Shown: positions 34,216 through 46,500 of the stretch, in pieces
Numbering within the stretch: position 1 is the first letter of the stretch
How the letters are laid out: each line of letters opens with the position of its first letter
Origin: Patiria miniata
Taxonomy: Eukaryota; Echinodermata; Asteroidea; Valvatida; Asterinidae
Length of the DNA stretch: 64,000 nucleotides
NCBI RefSeq assembly: GCF_015706575.1
Contig: NW_024037070.1
Location: 4,955,874-5,019,873, forward strand
Reading direction: 5' to 3'
Notes under the pieces: model-generated
Databases searched by the model: none
The model's input: the letters and a program-made list of their open reading frames with translations, nothing else
Told to the model about the DNA's origin: nothing
Translations under genes and position numbers: made by a program

Positions 34216-36459
34216 CACTAGATGGTCTATGATTTTTCCACCGAGCCCAAGTACCACCAACACAAGAAGAGACTTAGTATGACAAATACATAGCTTCTTT
34301 TTATCATCAATCAGTATATTTTTATTTTTCAATGTTAAACCTATAATTATGGATAAATAACTTGCACATCAAATTAATGAATTATTCCACACAAACAGAA
34401 ACAGATATTAAAACAGAGATATTGATGTGAAACAGATGTTAAACAGCAGCATGCAAATAAACGACAGAAGAAAAGAGTTGTATTCATTTTGGGAGTTAAA
34501 ATATTCGGCTTTGCTGTTATGAATAATGAAACAAACTTTAGTGTGAGCCATACCATAGATCTGTCAAAATCGGGCATAATGTATTGAATGTGAAAAAAAC
34601 CCAGGTATTTTTTCATAATTTCCGGCTGCAAATTAGTACGTTTTCTTAAAATTAGAAAGAATGGTCAATTATCAATTTTGGTTAATCACAATATATGAAT
34701 ATATATTAAATTAAGTTGGCAAAAAATGAAAGTAAAATTATGCCTTTCGAATGACCAAATGCTAACATGTTAAGATGGTTACTGGCTCCCCATTGTACAA
34801 TGAGAATATTTACAGAATTATCGGTTTAGTAATAAGTATGATTTATAATTGGTTTGTTCCATTTAACAATTTGATTTGATTTGTCACGGAAAGAGTAAAA
34901 AATGTCTTCCAAATAAAAAATATATTTTTTTCTGCCTGAACTATGCTAAAAACTCCTTGGTGTTGTTTCATAGTCACGATGCACTGTCTATTTTCCATGT
35001 TTTCCACACTTCCAAACTTGTCCGTTTGTTTATTTATATGTTTTGTTTTTTAAGTTGATGCAGTGCATGCTGAGATATCCTATAATGAAACCCTTCCCAC
35101 AATGCATTGCTGTCATGTGATTGAATGGGAGTTCATCCACAGGATTCAACGGGTGTTTCTAAAAATAGACCAACAACCCCAAACTTCTCAGTCACGTACA
35201 AATTCAAATAAAATTTCAAAATAAAACAAATTCAAACAGCTCTATACAATTTTCCCTGTCACATCTACATACATTTGAATATGCTACAAAACTTTGACTT
35301 TTTTTTCTTCAAACCACGCCTTAATAAGGGAATAAAAAAGATGTGCTTGGCCCTGGACGAGGATTATGGCCCAAGCCAAAGGCGACGGTCATTACCCGCA
35401 TCCGGACTCCTAGCCACTATTAAACGTACTTGTTTAATACCGGCCAAGCACATATTTATTTCCATTCACAAATACTGTTCGGTCAAAGTCACAAGTCAAG
35501 AATTCATAAATTTCCAACGATTTCGTTCAACAAGTTTACTTCAGGTTTTGTGAAACACCCCTCTGGCCAGGTCTATGGTATGAGCTTCATTAAGGTAGTG
35601 CTACCATTTCCTTATATGGAATTTGGCTCACGCGCGTCGTGATTGCCCGGTGTGACTGCGCGATGTGGCACAGAATGCAGCGGTGTCTTACCGGCAATTT
35701 AAAACCACCCATGTGACGGTCTCATGACCAATCGGAATTGGTGAACTGTCTCAGGTATTTATGAATAGTTTTTAAACATTTTTTTTAAAATTTGTGACGA
35801 GTAGAACAAGGATTATCTTGTTAGTGGCATTTCTGCAAGGGATTTCATTTAAAGTATTTTACAGTTGAATTGAATAGAAAATTAAACATTTCATTGTTTA
35901 TTTAACTGTGCCCTTTTTCGGAATTTTTTTTTTCTTATATCATTTTATGATCCGAGGAAAATATAGCTATCAGCACAAATTTCTCTGAGTAGTCACGTAA
36001 TATAATTGTTTTACTTTCATTTTAGTGAGTGGATATATGCCTCATTTTAGTCTTAGAAGAAAGCCATCAAATGAATATATTTGCTGTTGTAGTAAATACT
36101 GAGTATAAGTGAATAATCTATGATATTTTTTTACAAAAGATTCTGGTATGATTAAATATTTTGAAAGAAATGCAAAGAAAAGTCATCGGCACAGTTACAA
36201 TAAAATATCTGCACTTTTTCAAAAGATTTTCATCACATTGCAAACATTAAAGAAAACGCTGGTTAAACTGGTACAAAACGACGTTAACAATGACTATGTT
36301 AATAAATATAACTCAATTCATGCGTCATACATTCTATGTACACAAATATAACCGGTTTAAATTGAAGCACACTAAATGTTTGCACAATAGGAAACCACAA
36401 AAAAGTCCTTCAAATCAAGTTTTACAAAAGGAAATCCTTAACTTCAAACGCATACTATA

Positions 36460-36886
36460 AAGGGTGGTCAAAATACCGGAATGGCATACTTCCACTACCC
36501 TGATACTCAAACCACATACCAATGTATGGAGAATCTTTTTTAGAAGAAAAACGAAACCAAGATCGCCTGATTCGGTCCAGTAGTTTTTGTTCTAGAGCCT
36601 ATTTTGTGAAGCAAGGTGGGGTAATTTTTGTCCCGATGAATTACTAAACCGCGCCCGGGAATTTTGACTTACATTGTAATTGATAGAGGGATTGTTATGT
36701 AATACTACCCGCATGAAAGAAGTGTGCTTCACAAAATAGGCTCTGCAGCAAAAACTAATGGACGAATCGGGAGATTTTGGTATCATAATTCTTCTAAGGA
36801 TTCTCCATCTATTTGGTACAGGTGGTTCGAGTCTCAAGGTAGTGGAAGTATGCCGTTCCACTTTTTTTGGGGGGGGGACCACCCTG
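36460..36886. mobile_element. TA-flanked mariner-like MITE, 427 bp
   Basis: The left end is TA|AAGGGTGGTC and the right end GACCACCCTG|TA. The arms continue with GGAATGGCATACTTCCACTA against its reverse near 36845. The inverted repeats are about 170 bp with an AT-rich centre. The GGGTGGTC ends resemble those of the element at 21664, so the two may share a transposase source. Confidence 0.75.
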
Positions 36887-38110
36887 TATTGGTCACTTGA
36901 TTTGGGTTTGTGTCCCTAAACAATATTTCAATTAGTTATTTGTTTCTCAATATTTTAAGTCCAATTTCTGAAAGTCATCGAATAGTGAATGTGTGGGAAT
37001 AAGTGCCAATTCACTATTGAAGTGATTCTGCCAAGGTCAGTCGCCACAGCAACGGGATCACGCTGATGCAAACATGGCGGCCACTGGCTACGGACTTGTG
37101 TATTTTCTGAGCATTTTTGTGTTGTTTCGTTCGGGAAAAAAAAACCCACCGGAGTTACTTTGCTTTGTATGATTTCAGTCCGCAGTGAAACAGTTGACCA
37201 TCGCGAGGTAGCATTTATTGACAAATTTTCCGAACGGTTTTACTTTCGCTTCGAATACACGTGCAGTATCAATTGCTGGATCAGTTGTCAAGTGTGTGGC
37301 ATGATGCGTCACTAGGATAAGTCCAGTGACCTCGCTCGCTATTACATAACACTTCCATAGTGAATATTTCACCCAAAAAAGAGAAAGTTTTGGCATAGGC
37401 CATTGGGTATAGACAATCAAATTGCTGAATTTGGTCCATTACGACGTCTTGAATTTAAAAAAAAAAATGGAGAAGACAATTCAACATGAAAGGGAGAAAA
37501 TTAATCAATCAATCAAAATTGATTAAGCCTTTGGCCAAATATTTTGTGCTTCAGGGTTACATGAAATTGTCTCCTGACTTAAATATTACCAGAATATTAA
37601 ATTTTAATAGCACGGTTGGGCTCACCTCCGGTCACGACTAGCACTGAATACCGTAGCATTAAAGAATACAATAGATTTCAAAAACACAACGCTCAAATCT
37701 GAATAATCTCGTTTAGCAAACTAAAAATCCAACACTATGAAAAGAATGGCTATTGGTTGGCATAAAAATCCAATAATGTTCTCAAAAATAAGAATATATT
37801 TTAGTTGATACATAAACAATTATAATGTACAGTGATTTACATACATTTTAAGTACAGCTTGAACCAAAAACAAACAAGGTAGAATAGTTTTTTTTATCAT
37901 TTACCCATTCAAATTATAAAAGACTTTCTATTGAAGAAGAGGGCCATTCAGAATTAACTTAAGCAATAATTTATGCAACTTCTGGGTGGGTTTTGGCTCA
38001 AAAAACCCTTATTGTACCCCAAATCAGCATCACTGAACCAATTTGAAGGGGGGGGGGGAGATGTGACCAATTTGAAGGGGAACATCATCTGACCAATACG
38101 AGCGCTGTTT

Positions 38111-38390
38111 TAATAATAAAAATAATATTGTGCTTACAAAGCACTTTATACCAAAGGTCTCAAAGCACTTCACAAATATTACCCCTGTGCATCAGGCAAT
38201 GAGACCAGTTTTTGCAGAAGTTCGAGACCAGCTCCCTCACAGGTACCCATTTATACTCCTGGGTGGAGAGAGGCCACTGTAGTAAAGTGTCTTGCCCAAG
38301 ACACTAGCAGCATGTTCCCTGTCAAGGTTCGAACCCACGTACCACGGCGTGAGTCGAACGCCATTACCATTGGACGACAGTGCTGCACAA
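38111..38390 (-). mobile_element. tRNA-derived SINE, minus orientation
   Basis: On the minus strand it starts near 38390 with a tRNA-like head (A-box TCCAATGGTAATGG, B-box GGTTCGAACCT). The body has CTTGGGCAAGACACTTTACT and CCAGGAGTATAAATGGGTAC, and the 3' end has ATTATTTTTATTATTAAA. It shares the 3' body with SINEs at 23390, 44200 and 63287. Confidence 0.8.
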
Positions 38391-39666
38391 GTTTTAAGTG
38401 AAATATTTTAACCCTGCCAGACAATAGATGGTGTTATTTGTTGCAGCACATTTGCCGTTGGACACACGATTTTGCCGACAAGACAATGATTTTGCAGAAC
38501 AATGGGGGGGGGGGGGGGAGGGTCGGACCCCCACCCTCTCTAGCGATGTCCACAACCCTTTGATCCTAAATCCAATCCATTCAAATATTTAAAAACTTTG
38601 TGAGGTTTGGGTGGTTTTGGGAGGATTTACGCCTAAACTCACATGTGCTAACATAAATGCCTCGTAAAATTTTGGTAAATACAAATATAACCAAACTGCT
38701 CTTCCAAACTCAATTTTGAATGGTCCCCTTTCAAAATGTTACATCAGAAAATACTGATGGTGTGTATTAAAAGCGCTAAATTAAGGTACAATGAAATGTA
38801 ATATGTACCCAAAAAAAAATGTGTTTAAAGTTATCAGTTGAGGTAGCCAAAGGTTTGATAACTTGTAATTCACATTTTGAGTCTTGTGCCCCAATTAACA
38901 TCAAACTATCAAGTATTTAAATAAGCTTTGTATTTTTAGCCAATGTGAACATCCAATGCCCTCATTTGCATAATGTTTATTCATAATTCACATGCACCTG
39001 AGCTGGAAAAAAATTAATGTTGAATTTGGTCAGAAAAATGCTCTGGGTTCAAACTCTTTGTTGAAGACACTTTTTTTAAAGGGGCACAATTTTATTTGCC
39101 GAGTAATCTCAGCATAAATAAATTCATCCATTTGGAAACGAACCAACAAAAGGAAAGTTATTTAAATTAGTCATGCACAGCCAATAGTAACACACAGCAA
39201 TGCCTAATTTGCATAGATCTTTCCTAACTTTTGATTGGGTAACTATCTCAACGAGCCAATTCCAATTTTCAACTTTTTAGTTTAAAATAACAAAATTCCC
39301 AGGAGGGTACAGAATGAGACTTTGACAGCAAACGTATGAAGCAATAAGAAAAATGTATCAAAATGTGGCAAGACTTTGATTCAGTTTTGACTTTAGTTCA
39401 TACTTCACAGTAGAGAGAAACAAGGCGAATTAGAGGCGTTCAATCCACAAGGGCCTAACAATGTAGGACAATTTCTATTGGTTCTTTAAGAGCCTTTTCA
39501 CGTAATGTTAAAAAAAGCCACGCGTGCACTTTGCCAAAACCAAAATTCTATCCAAAACGTCATTATTATCTTATTATCCCGACATGCAACAACTCTAATA
39601 CATGCATTGGTCGATTTTTTTACTGGTATTTCTGAGTTGATCACAAGGGCGGTTCCTACTACTAGT

Positions 39667-39705
39667 GGGGGGCGGGGGGGGTGCCGGGGGGGGGGGGGGG
39701 GGGGG
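39667..39705 (+). repeat. G-rich tract ending in 20 G
   Basis: GGGGGGCGGGGGGGTGCC is followed by a run of about 20 G (39686-39705). It is a strong G-quadruplex candidate about 0.75 kb beyond the syntrophin stop, possibly in its 3' UTR or just past it. Confidence 0.85.
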
Positions 39706-40436
39706 CAGGCAGAAGTGCTCTCTCAAGTGACAAATGGCCTTACTTGAGAACATTTCGATCACTGCTGGGAAGAGGGGGATCGGGTGCACCCTTCGCATCC
39801 CCCTAGGTCCATCACTGGATCACCAACTTGTTTTGAGTTGGAAAAATACTTTGCGAACACTATTGACCAAGCAGTTACAATTCAATCGACTACCAACTTT
39901 AAACCAGCCAGATAATAAAAAAAAAAAATGCTGTACAAGGTCTGGTTTGGGGCTATTTAAATACAAGTGATTCTGGTATTGTGAGTGTAACTTACAAATG
40001 CTACCTACACTGTTAGGTAGATGCTGTGGTTCAGAATGTTATATCTGGAATACAGGGCTACACCCAATAACTAACTTTCTTCATGCTTGCAGTCTTCACT
40101 TTTTTTTCCGATCAGATTAATCTTCAAACGGTGATTTTTTCTTTTGGCGTACCACGATTAAGTCAGGGTTCAGAGAGGGGATCCCGCTACGCAGTGTGAC
40201 TATCCCACAATGCATTGCGACGCGGAATCTATGGGGCGTGCTCACAACCCGCGAAAGAACAACTGCGCGTACAACCATAATAAATGCTGCCTTCCGTTAT
40301 CCAGTGAATCTGAGCTCCTTCCCACCAGTACTGGTGCAAATGACCCTTGCCCTTTGACCCGAGGGGCATGACCCGCAATCCCTTGCAAATCTCCGACACC
40401 AAGGCATATATCCCAGAATGCAGGGCGTGTATCCCA

Positions 40437-40529
40437 TCATGCAAAGAGTCCCATCCGTGTGACTTTGGCACTGAGGAAGGTGTGGATGATAAAAACGATG
40501 GGCTTGGGGCAAGTGTGAAGGTCCAATTC
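40437..40529 (-). CDS. SNTA1/SNTB: Syntrophin terminal exon
   Basis: The acceptor is CACCACTTTCAG. It encodes [20 protein letters not shown] then [10 protein letters not shown] and stop TGA (40437-40439). It matches the vertebrate syntrophin end ([28 protein letters not shown]) almost residue for residue, so the C-terminus is certain. Its open frame is short and easily missed. Confidence 0.97.
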   Translation of the reverse strand, partial: ELDLHTCPKPIVFIIHTFLSAKVTRMGLFA

Positions 40530-43500
40530 CTGAAAGTGGTGAAAAAAAGGAGCAAGAAAAGAGTTACAAAAATGCATATTGAAGGTGCACTCTCAGAAAG
40601 TATGGAACTTTTGATTCACAAAAATGGTGGCAGTGACTGTCAGTGTGTTGTAGCCTGCACCCGATTTCACAAAACTCATCGTAACTTACGATGCATCGCA
40701 GCGCTGCGACGCATCGTATCCCTACGATGCGTCGCAGCTGCGACGCGTCCTGCGATCCATTTCACGAAACAAGTCGTAAGTGCGACGCGTCGTAGGTGTA
40801 TTTATAGCACAACTCGGTGACTGTTTTATGTATTAAGTCAACGTACAGTAAATAGTCATCTGATATTCAACAAAGAGTCGTCGGATCTCCGCTCAAAATT
40901 TGTTAAAATGTAAAACAAAATGGCGGTCGTGCGATGCAATTTTGAAGGAAAACAAGCTCTCAGTGGACTGTATAGCTACTTTGAAATTTCAATTGCAATA
41001 CTCCAGTCTAATTCATGATTATTCAATGAGTTTACTATTTACAACTTTACACACGTTGCCTTGGTATTATAATCTCGTTAATGTAATGTTTATGGCCCAA
41101 AACTGGCTGAGAAAGGGACTCTTCTTATTTTGCGATGACCACTAGACACGTTGTAACTTGCGACGTGTTTTAAGCCGTTGTCAAGGAACTTACGACGCGT
41201 TCAACACATCGCAACTTTCGTGAAATGGAAGATACCGGTACGACGCGTCGCAAGTTGCGATGTGTTACACGTCGTAACTCGAGTTACGACGCATCGCAGC
41301 GCTTCGTGAAATCGGGTGCTGGTCCTTTTCCGAAGTGGGAAAACATATATACCAAATATAAGCTTGAAAAGTAAGAATTAAAGTTAAGAAACTCAACAGA
41401 GTTGTCCGAACGTAGGTATGCTATTGGCTTTAGAGGAAGAATTTGAGAATTGGGTGAAAGAGCTAGGTGTGCTGAAAATTTACAAGAAAGTCACAAAGAA
41501 AATCAGAATGGACTGGAGTCTGAATCTTCTTGACAATATTTGTGCATTTCTTCCATATCAGTGATGCGTCCAAATACTTGTATATTCCTACTCATTCAAA
41601 GTACTCAGCGCAACTGCATTTGCGTCTTTAACCTTGGTTTGTTGACGCAAATTTTGCTGATGAAAATGTCCCCTGTTCCAACTTAGTACAGGATTACTTC
41701 TTTATTACAACTGTGGTGCTCTCTCTCTGAAGGATTGCCCCCGTTTTGAATGGTATAAGACGTTGCTTAAGCACAAGGATGATGCTGCGGGGCTACGTTT
41801 TCCTCGCTAATCACTTTGAGCACTGTGAAATGAAGAATCTGTGAGACATGCTAAGTGCAAAGCAAAGAAACATTTCTTGAGCAGTACTGTGAAATTTAGC
41901 GCCAATTATGGCAAAAAAAAAACTCTGACTGGATGTGAACCACACTTACAAATTCTCCTTCTCCGGCCCCGAAATCGAGCCACATAAGTCTCTTGCCGTC
42001 GTCGGACGAATACCGGAGTTTCTCGTAAGGGTAGACCCAGTAGACCTCGCTTTTACTACTGCTGTTCTGGCCCTCCTGTGGGTTGCTGGTAAGCGTGAAT
42101 CCATTCTCGTAGTGGATGGTGAGTTTGGCCTCTTTGCCTTGCCACGTCACAGCTGCCGAGTTGTGGTAAAAAAAAAAAAAAAGCAAAAGGAGTTTTAGTA
42201 AAATCCAGATTTTGTAAGGACTCATTAAAGAGTCCATCCTGACAGAAAAGTAAGCTTGCCGCTAACTTGTATTAAGCTGGTAACTAGATTGCAGCAAGCT
42301 TAATAAGCTTGCGTGAGTTGGAACTTTTGCATGCAGTCTAGCTGCAAGCAAATAATCTTGCAGGCTTGTAACGCTTGCACAGGTATGAGGCAAGCTTGCA
42401 CATGTTGAGGCAAGCTTGCACATGTTGCTTGCACATGTTCTTGCAAGCTTGTGGTAAGCTTGTGCATGTACTTGCAAGCCTGCGGCAAGCTTGTACAAGC
42501 CTGCAAGCTTGCTACAAGCTTGCCTGCCTGCCCAAATTTACACACTTGGAGTGTGCAAGCTTGCGGCAAGCTTGTCTGTGAGCTTACGGCAAGCTTGTCT
42601 GTGAGCTTGCGGCAAGCTTGTCTGTGAGCTTGCGGCAAGCTTGTCTGGAAGCTTGCGGCAAGCTTGTCTGTGAGCTTGCGGCAAGCTTGTCTGTGAGCTT
42701 GCGGCAAGCTTGTCTGTGAGCTTGCGGCAAGCTTGTCTGTGAGCTTGCGGCAAGCTTGTCTGTGAGCTTGCGGCAAGCTTGTCTGGGAGCTTGCGGCAAG
42801 CTTGTCTGGGAGCTTGCGGCAAGCTTTTCTGGGAGCTTGCGGCAAGCTTTTCTGGGAGCTTGCGGCAAGCTTGTCTGTGAGCTTGCGGCAAGCTTGTCTG
42901 GGAGCTTGCGGCAAGCTTGTCTGGGAGCTTGCGGCAAGCTTGTCTGGGAGCTTGCGGCAAGCTTGTCTGGGAGCTTGCGGCAAGCTTGTCTGGGAGCTTG
43001 CGGCAAGCTTGCTGAAAGCTCGCTGGCAAACTTACCTGAATTTACATATTTGGAACCGTGCAAACCTGCAACAAGCCTTCCTGCAAGCTTGCAAGTCCTT
43101 TCCTTTCCATAACAAGTCCTCCGGTCCCAAGTCAACTCACAAGCCATTCCAACGAGCTTAAACAAAAGGCATTTCTTTGTTATTGTTCATCCACTGTTAC
43201 TTGTGACTGGACTTGTGAATGGACTTGTGATTTTCCTGTGGCCTGACTTGTGATGGACTCGACTACAACACTTGATCATGAGACCGGTCAAAAAGAAAAC
43301 CACAAGTCCAGTCACAAGTAACAGGGGCAGAACAAAGACAAAGGAATGCTTCTGTGACTTCTGTCACAGTGCATTTGAATAGCTTGCGACTTGACTTGAG
43401 ATTGAAGGACTTGGGATGGACTTGTGAGAACTTGCGACAAACTCGAAACGCCACCATCAAAGACTGACTAAATGTATAGGTATGATGCTGCACAATTAGG

Positions 43501-46500
43501 AGCGGAAAGATTGTGTTTGTTTATGAATAAGTATTTATCAAGGCACAGTTTTATCTACCATTCAGCAAGTTTAAATGTTTGTTTTAAGTGACAAGAGAAG
43601 TCCTGCTGGACCGCGGCCCTCCCACGAACTACCCCTTGAACACCCCTCCCCGAAAACAAGAAGTAGCCTTTTACTTACCACACACGATTTCCTTGACCAG
43701 CACTGCTGCATTGTGGGATCCCTGCACGAGGTGGCGCGTCCAGGCCCCCAGGTCTCGCCTCGTGTCCACCCTGAAGAGATGGGCCTCGATGCCGTTGCGG
43801 GTCCCCGTCCGCGTACCGAACGTCAGTTCTACCTGGTGACGCGGGCCAAGGCCTTTAGGGCTCCCTGAGTACAAGAGTCTGGAATCGGGACACAAATCAA
43901 ATCCAATTTTCATAAAGAATGAACAGCTATTCAAACAAATATCTGTGTTCTCCACAAGTGGTTCATTCAAATTTGATACTGCTATTTGTTGCCCTGTTAC
44001 AATTTATAAAGCCTTCATTTTTTTTTTTTTTTTTTTTTTTTACAATTACCTACTTCAACAGAAAAGATTGCTTAGTTTGCTTGTAACCAAGCATATTCTG
44101 TACAAGACTCCAAGGATTTGTGATTGCTGAAAAAATATGAAAAACTTGAAGCACCCTGAACTGTATGCTCTCTGTAAAAGTGGACGAACCTGTGTTAACA
44201 GGAACGGAGTGCACATCTCTCTATGGTTAACGATTGGGCCAGACTCATATGCTGTTGTAGGGGGGATCGCCACACCTCCTCCACAGCGAGTCTGTTACCT
44301 TCCCAGCATTGAATAATGCCGGTACCCATTTAACACCTTGGTTGAGAGGAGTTATTGAGGTAAAGCGCCTTACTCAAGGGCACAACACGCATGGCCACAG
44401 CGGGGCTCGAACCCACAACCTCGCGATCATGAATCCTGTGCTCCACCATTAGACCACACGTATGCTCGCTGTAAGTGCCGCATTTCATGTCTATATGACT
44501 AATCTGAAAGACTTTTTTATCTGAAGAGCATCCTTAATGAAATTGGGCTGAGTTTGGCATATTAAAGTCAAGCCTGCATAACACAGAGTGAACAACACCA
44601 GATTTCAACTCGTTAGCATCAACAGTGAAGGCAAGAAAACTCAATCATCTCAGAACATTTACTGACTTGTTCTTAAGAAAATCATTTTTAATTATTTCAA
44701 AATGTTTTGAAATCCATCAATTTCAAAATTATTCTAAACATTTGTTTCCTCTGATGAAAGGAACATTATAAAAAAAAATACAACAAGCAATCAACGACAT
44801 AAGAAACTGACATATATCTACATATACCTTCAAGTGGGTAATATTTCATTTGAACCAAGGGATCTTGAACATCTTTCAACCATGTTTCGGATATCGCTAC
44901 CACACAGGGCGATATGTTAATCCAAAAATTATCTATTTCCACAAAAATAGTGAACTTTTGAAATATTCTTCTTCCTTTTACAGAGCTTTAAAAGTTTAAA
45001 GCACCCAAGCAACATCTACTTTGACAGCTGGCATAGCTGTGAACAAAACTATAAACAAATTTGACAGACATATGACAAATGATGTCATTGCATAGGATTA
45101 TCAAACAACCTCAGCCTTCGGGGGAGTTTGTTTCCGGAACGCACAAACATAAACATTGTCTTTATTTTTGCAGGCGATCCAAGAACGTTTGTTTTGTGGC
45201 ACTAAAAAAAAAAAAAAACCTAGCCGTTGATTTTTTTTCAGCAAGCTATACTTGAACTTTTTTGGGGGGGGGGGGGGTATTCAGTTGAATAGACTACAGT
45301 GACTACACACAACCTTAATGGGGTTAGGGTTGATAGAAGTTTGACGTAATTTTTTAGGAGAATCGCTTAGAGCCATCCAGATATTAGACATTTGGTGACT
45401 ACATTTTGCTGATTTCTATAAAAAAAAATTTCTCCATTTTCAGTCAATTCAGTTTTCTACCTTCCTCTTCACATTAATACTGCTTTCAAAACTGAATCGT
45501 GTTTCTCATGTTCGCAAGTTCAACTAATTTGCATGGGTTTAGACTGGCTACAGCCTGTTCCATAGACACATGTACAAGAAAGCACTCCGCCAAGGCTAAA
45601 CAATTCCTCGCCATATTGTCAGTACACCCAAAAGAAATAATCTCATAAAAGGTGAAGATTCCTTCAAAAAATCCTGCATCCAGACCCAGATCCGGTAACA
45701 CTTCCAAAATCTAATCGATTTGTACTTGTACCAAGGACAACCCCTAACAAAAATTTCATGTAAATCCGTCCATAACTTTTCTGGTTTTTTGTGTGTTATC
45801 TTGTTAAAGGGAAAATACAACATTTGCAAACATCAAAAAATAAAACTACCAAATCATTTTGAAATACCTTGCTGGACTGTTAGTGAATGACAGTGTAAAG
45901 CATCCTGTAAAATCATGGCACCTGGTATACTGTCATTTTCAAGAAAAGTGGTATTTTTGTATCAATTTCCAACGCTGATCGGCCGATCAGCGTTGGAAAA
46001 AACTGGCTTTTTTTCAAATACTGGCCCCAGTTGACCATCGCACTTGTTTGCAATCAATTACACACCTATGAACGGGTACAAGCCAGCTAGACTGGTTCCC
46101 TGACCTTACAATTCCCCAATGTATGTAAACTGCTCTGTTTCTTATTATATGGAGTCAGGGAACCAGACTACAGGAAAATGATTGTTTTTCTTGGTTTTTA
46201 TAGCATTTTCGAACCCAAAACCTCAAAAAAGTCAGTGTAACTATATTTGCTATATATTTCCAACCCCCCAATTCCATCCATTTCTAAAAATTACAGCAAA
46301 AGCAAATGATGTATATTCCCTTTAACAGACAAACCAACCAACCAACAAACTAACTAAATCCGATGAAAACATAACCTCCTTGGCGGAGGTAATTACAAGA
46401 CAAAGTCACACTTAGGATGAAGCCTAGAATTTCTCCCCCTGGAGAACAGGACAGTCAAATCATTTTCCTGAACATCTGTCCCAAAAATGAAAGATTACAA

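Larger units (their letters stand above)
28835..40436. other. Intergenic region between DUF1295 and syntrophin genes
   Basis: 11.6 kb with no recognised exon. It should hold the DUF1295 promoter and leader exon and the syntrophin 3' UTR. Its recognisable content is listed separately: a hairpin at 29054, a T2-like MITE at 30597, a Harbinger-like MITE at 31547, duplicated palindromic blocks at 32529-33142, a mariner-like MITE at 36460, a SINE at 38111 and two long G runs. The stretches 33150-36450, 36890-38110 and 38400-39660 are AT-rich with nothing recognised. Confidence 0.7.

Noticed and set aside
37060-37090. AACATGGCGGC as a YY1 site marking a promoter
   Set aside because: A single motif with no adjacent exon or CpG-island evidence; not enough to report as a regulatory feature.
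42300-43165. Overlapping 160-230-residue frames on both strands
   Set aside because: They are produced by the 23-bp tandem unit; both strands are open for the same reason, and the region lies between two syntrophin exons.
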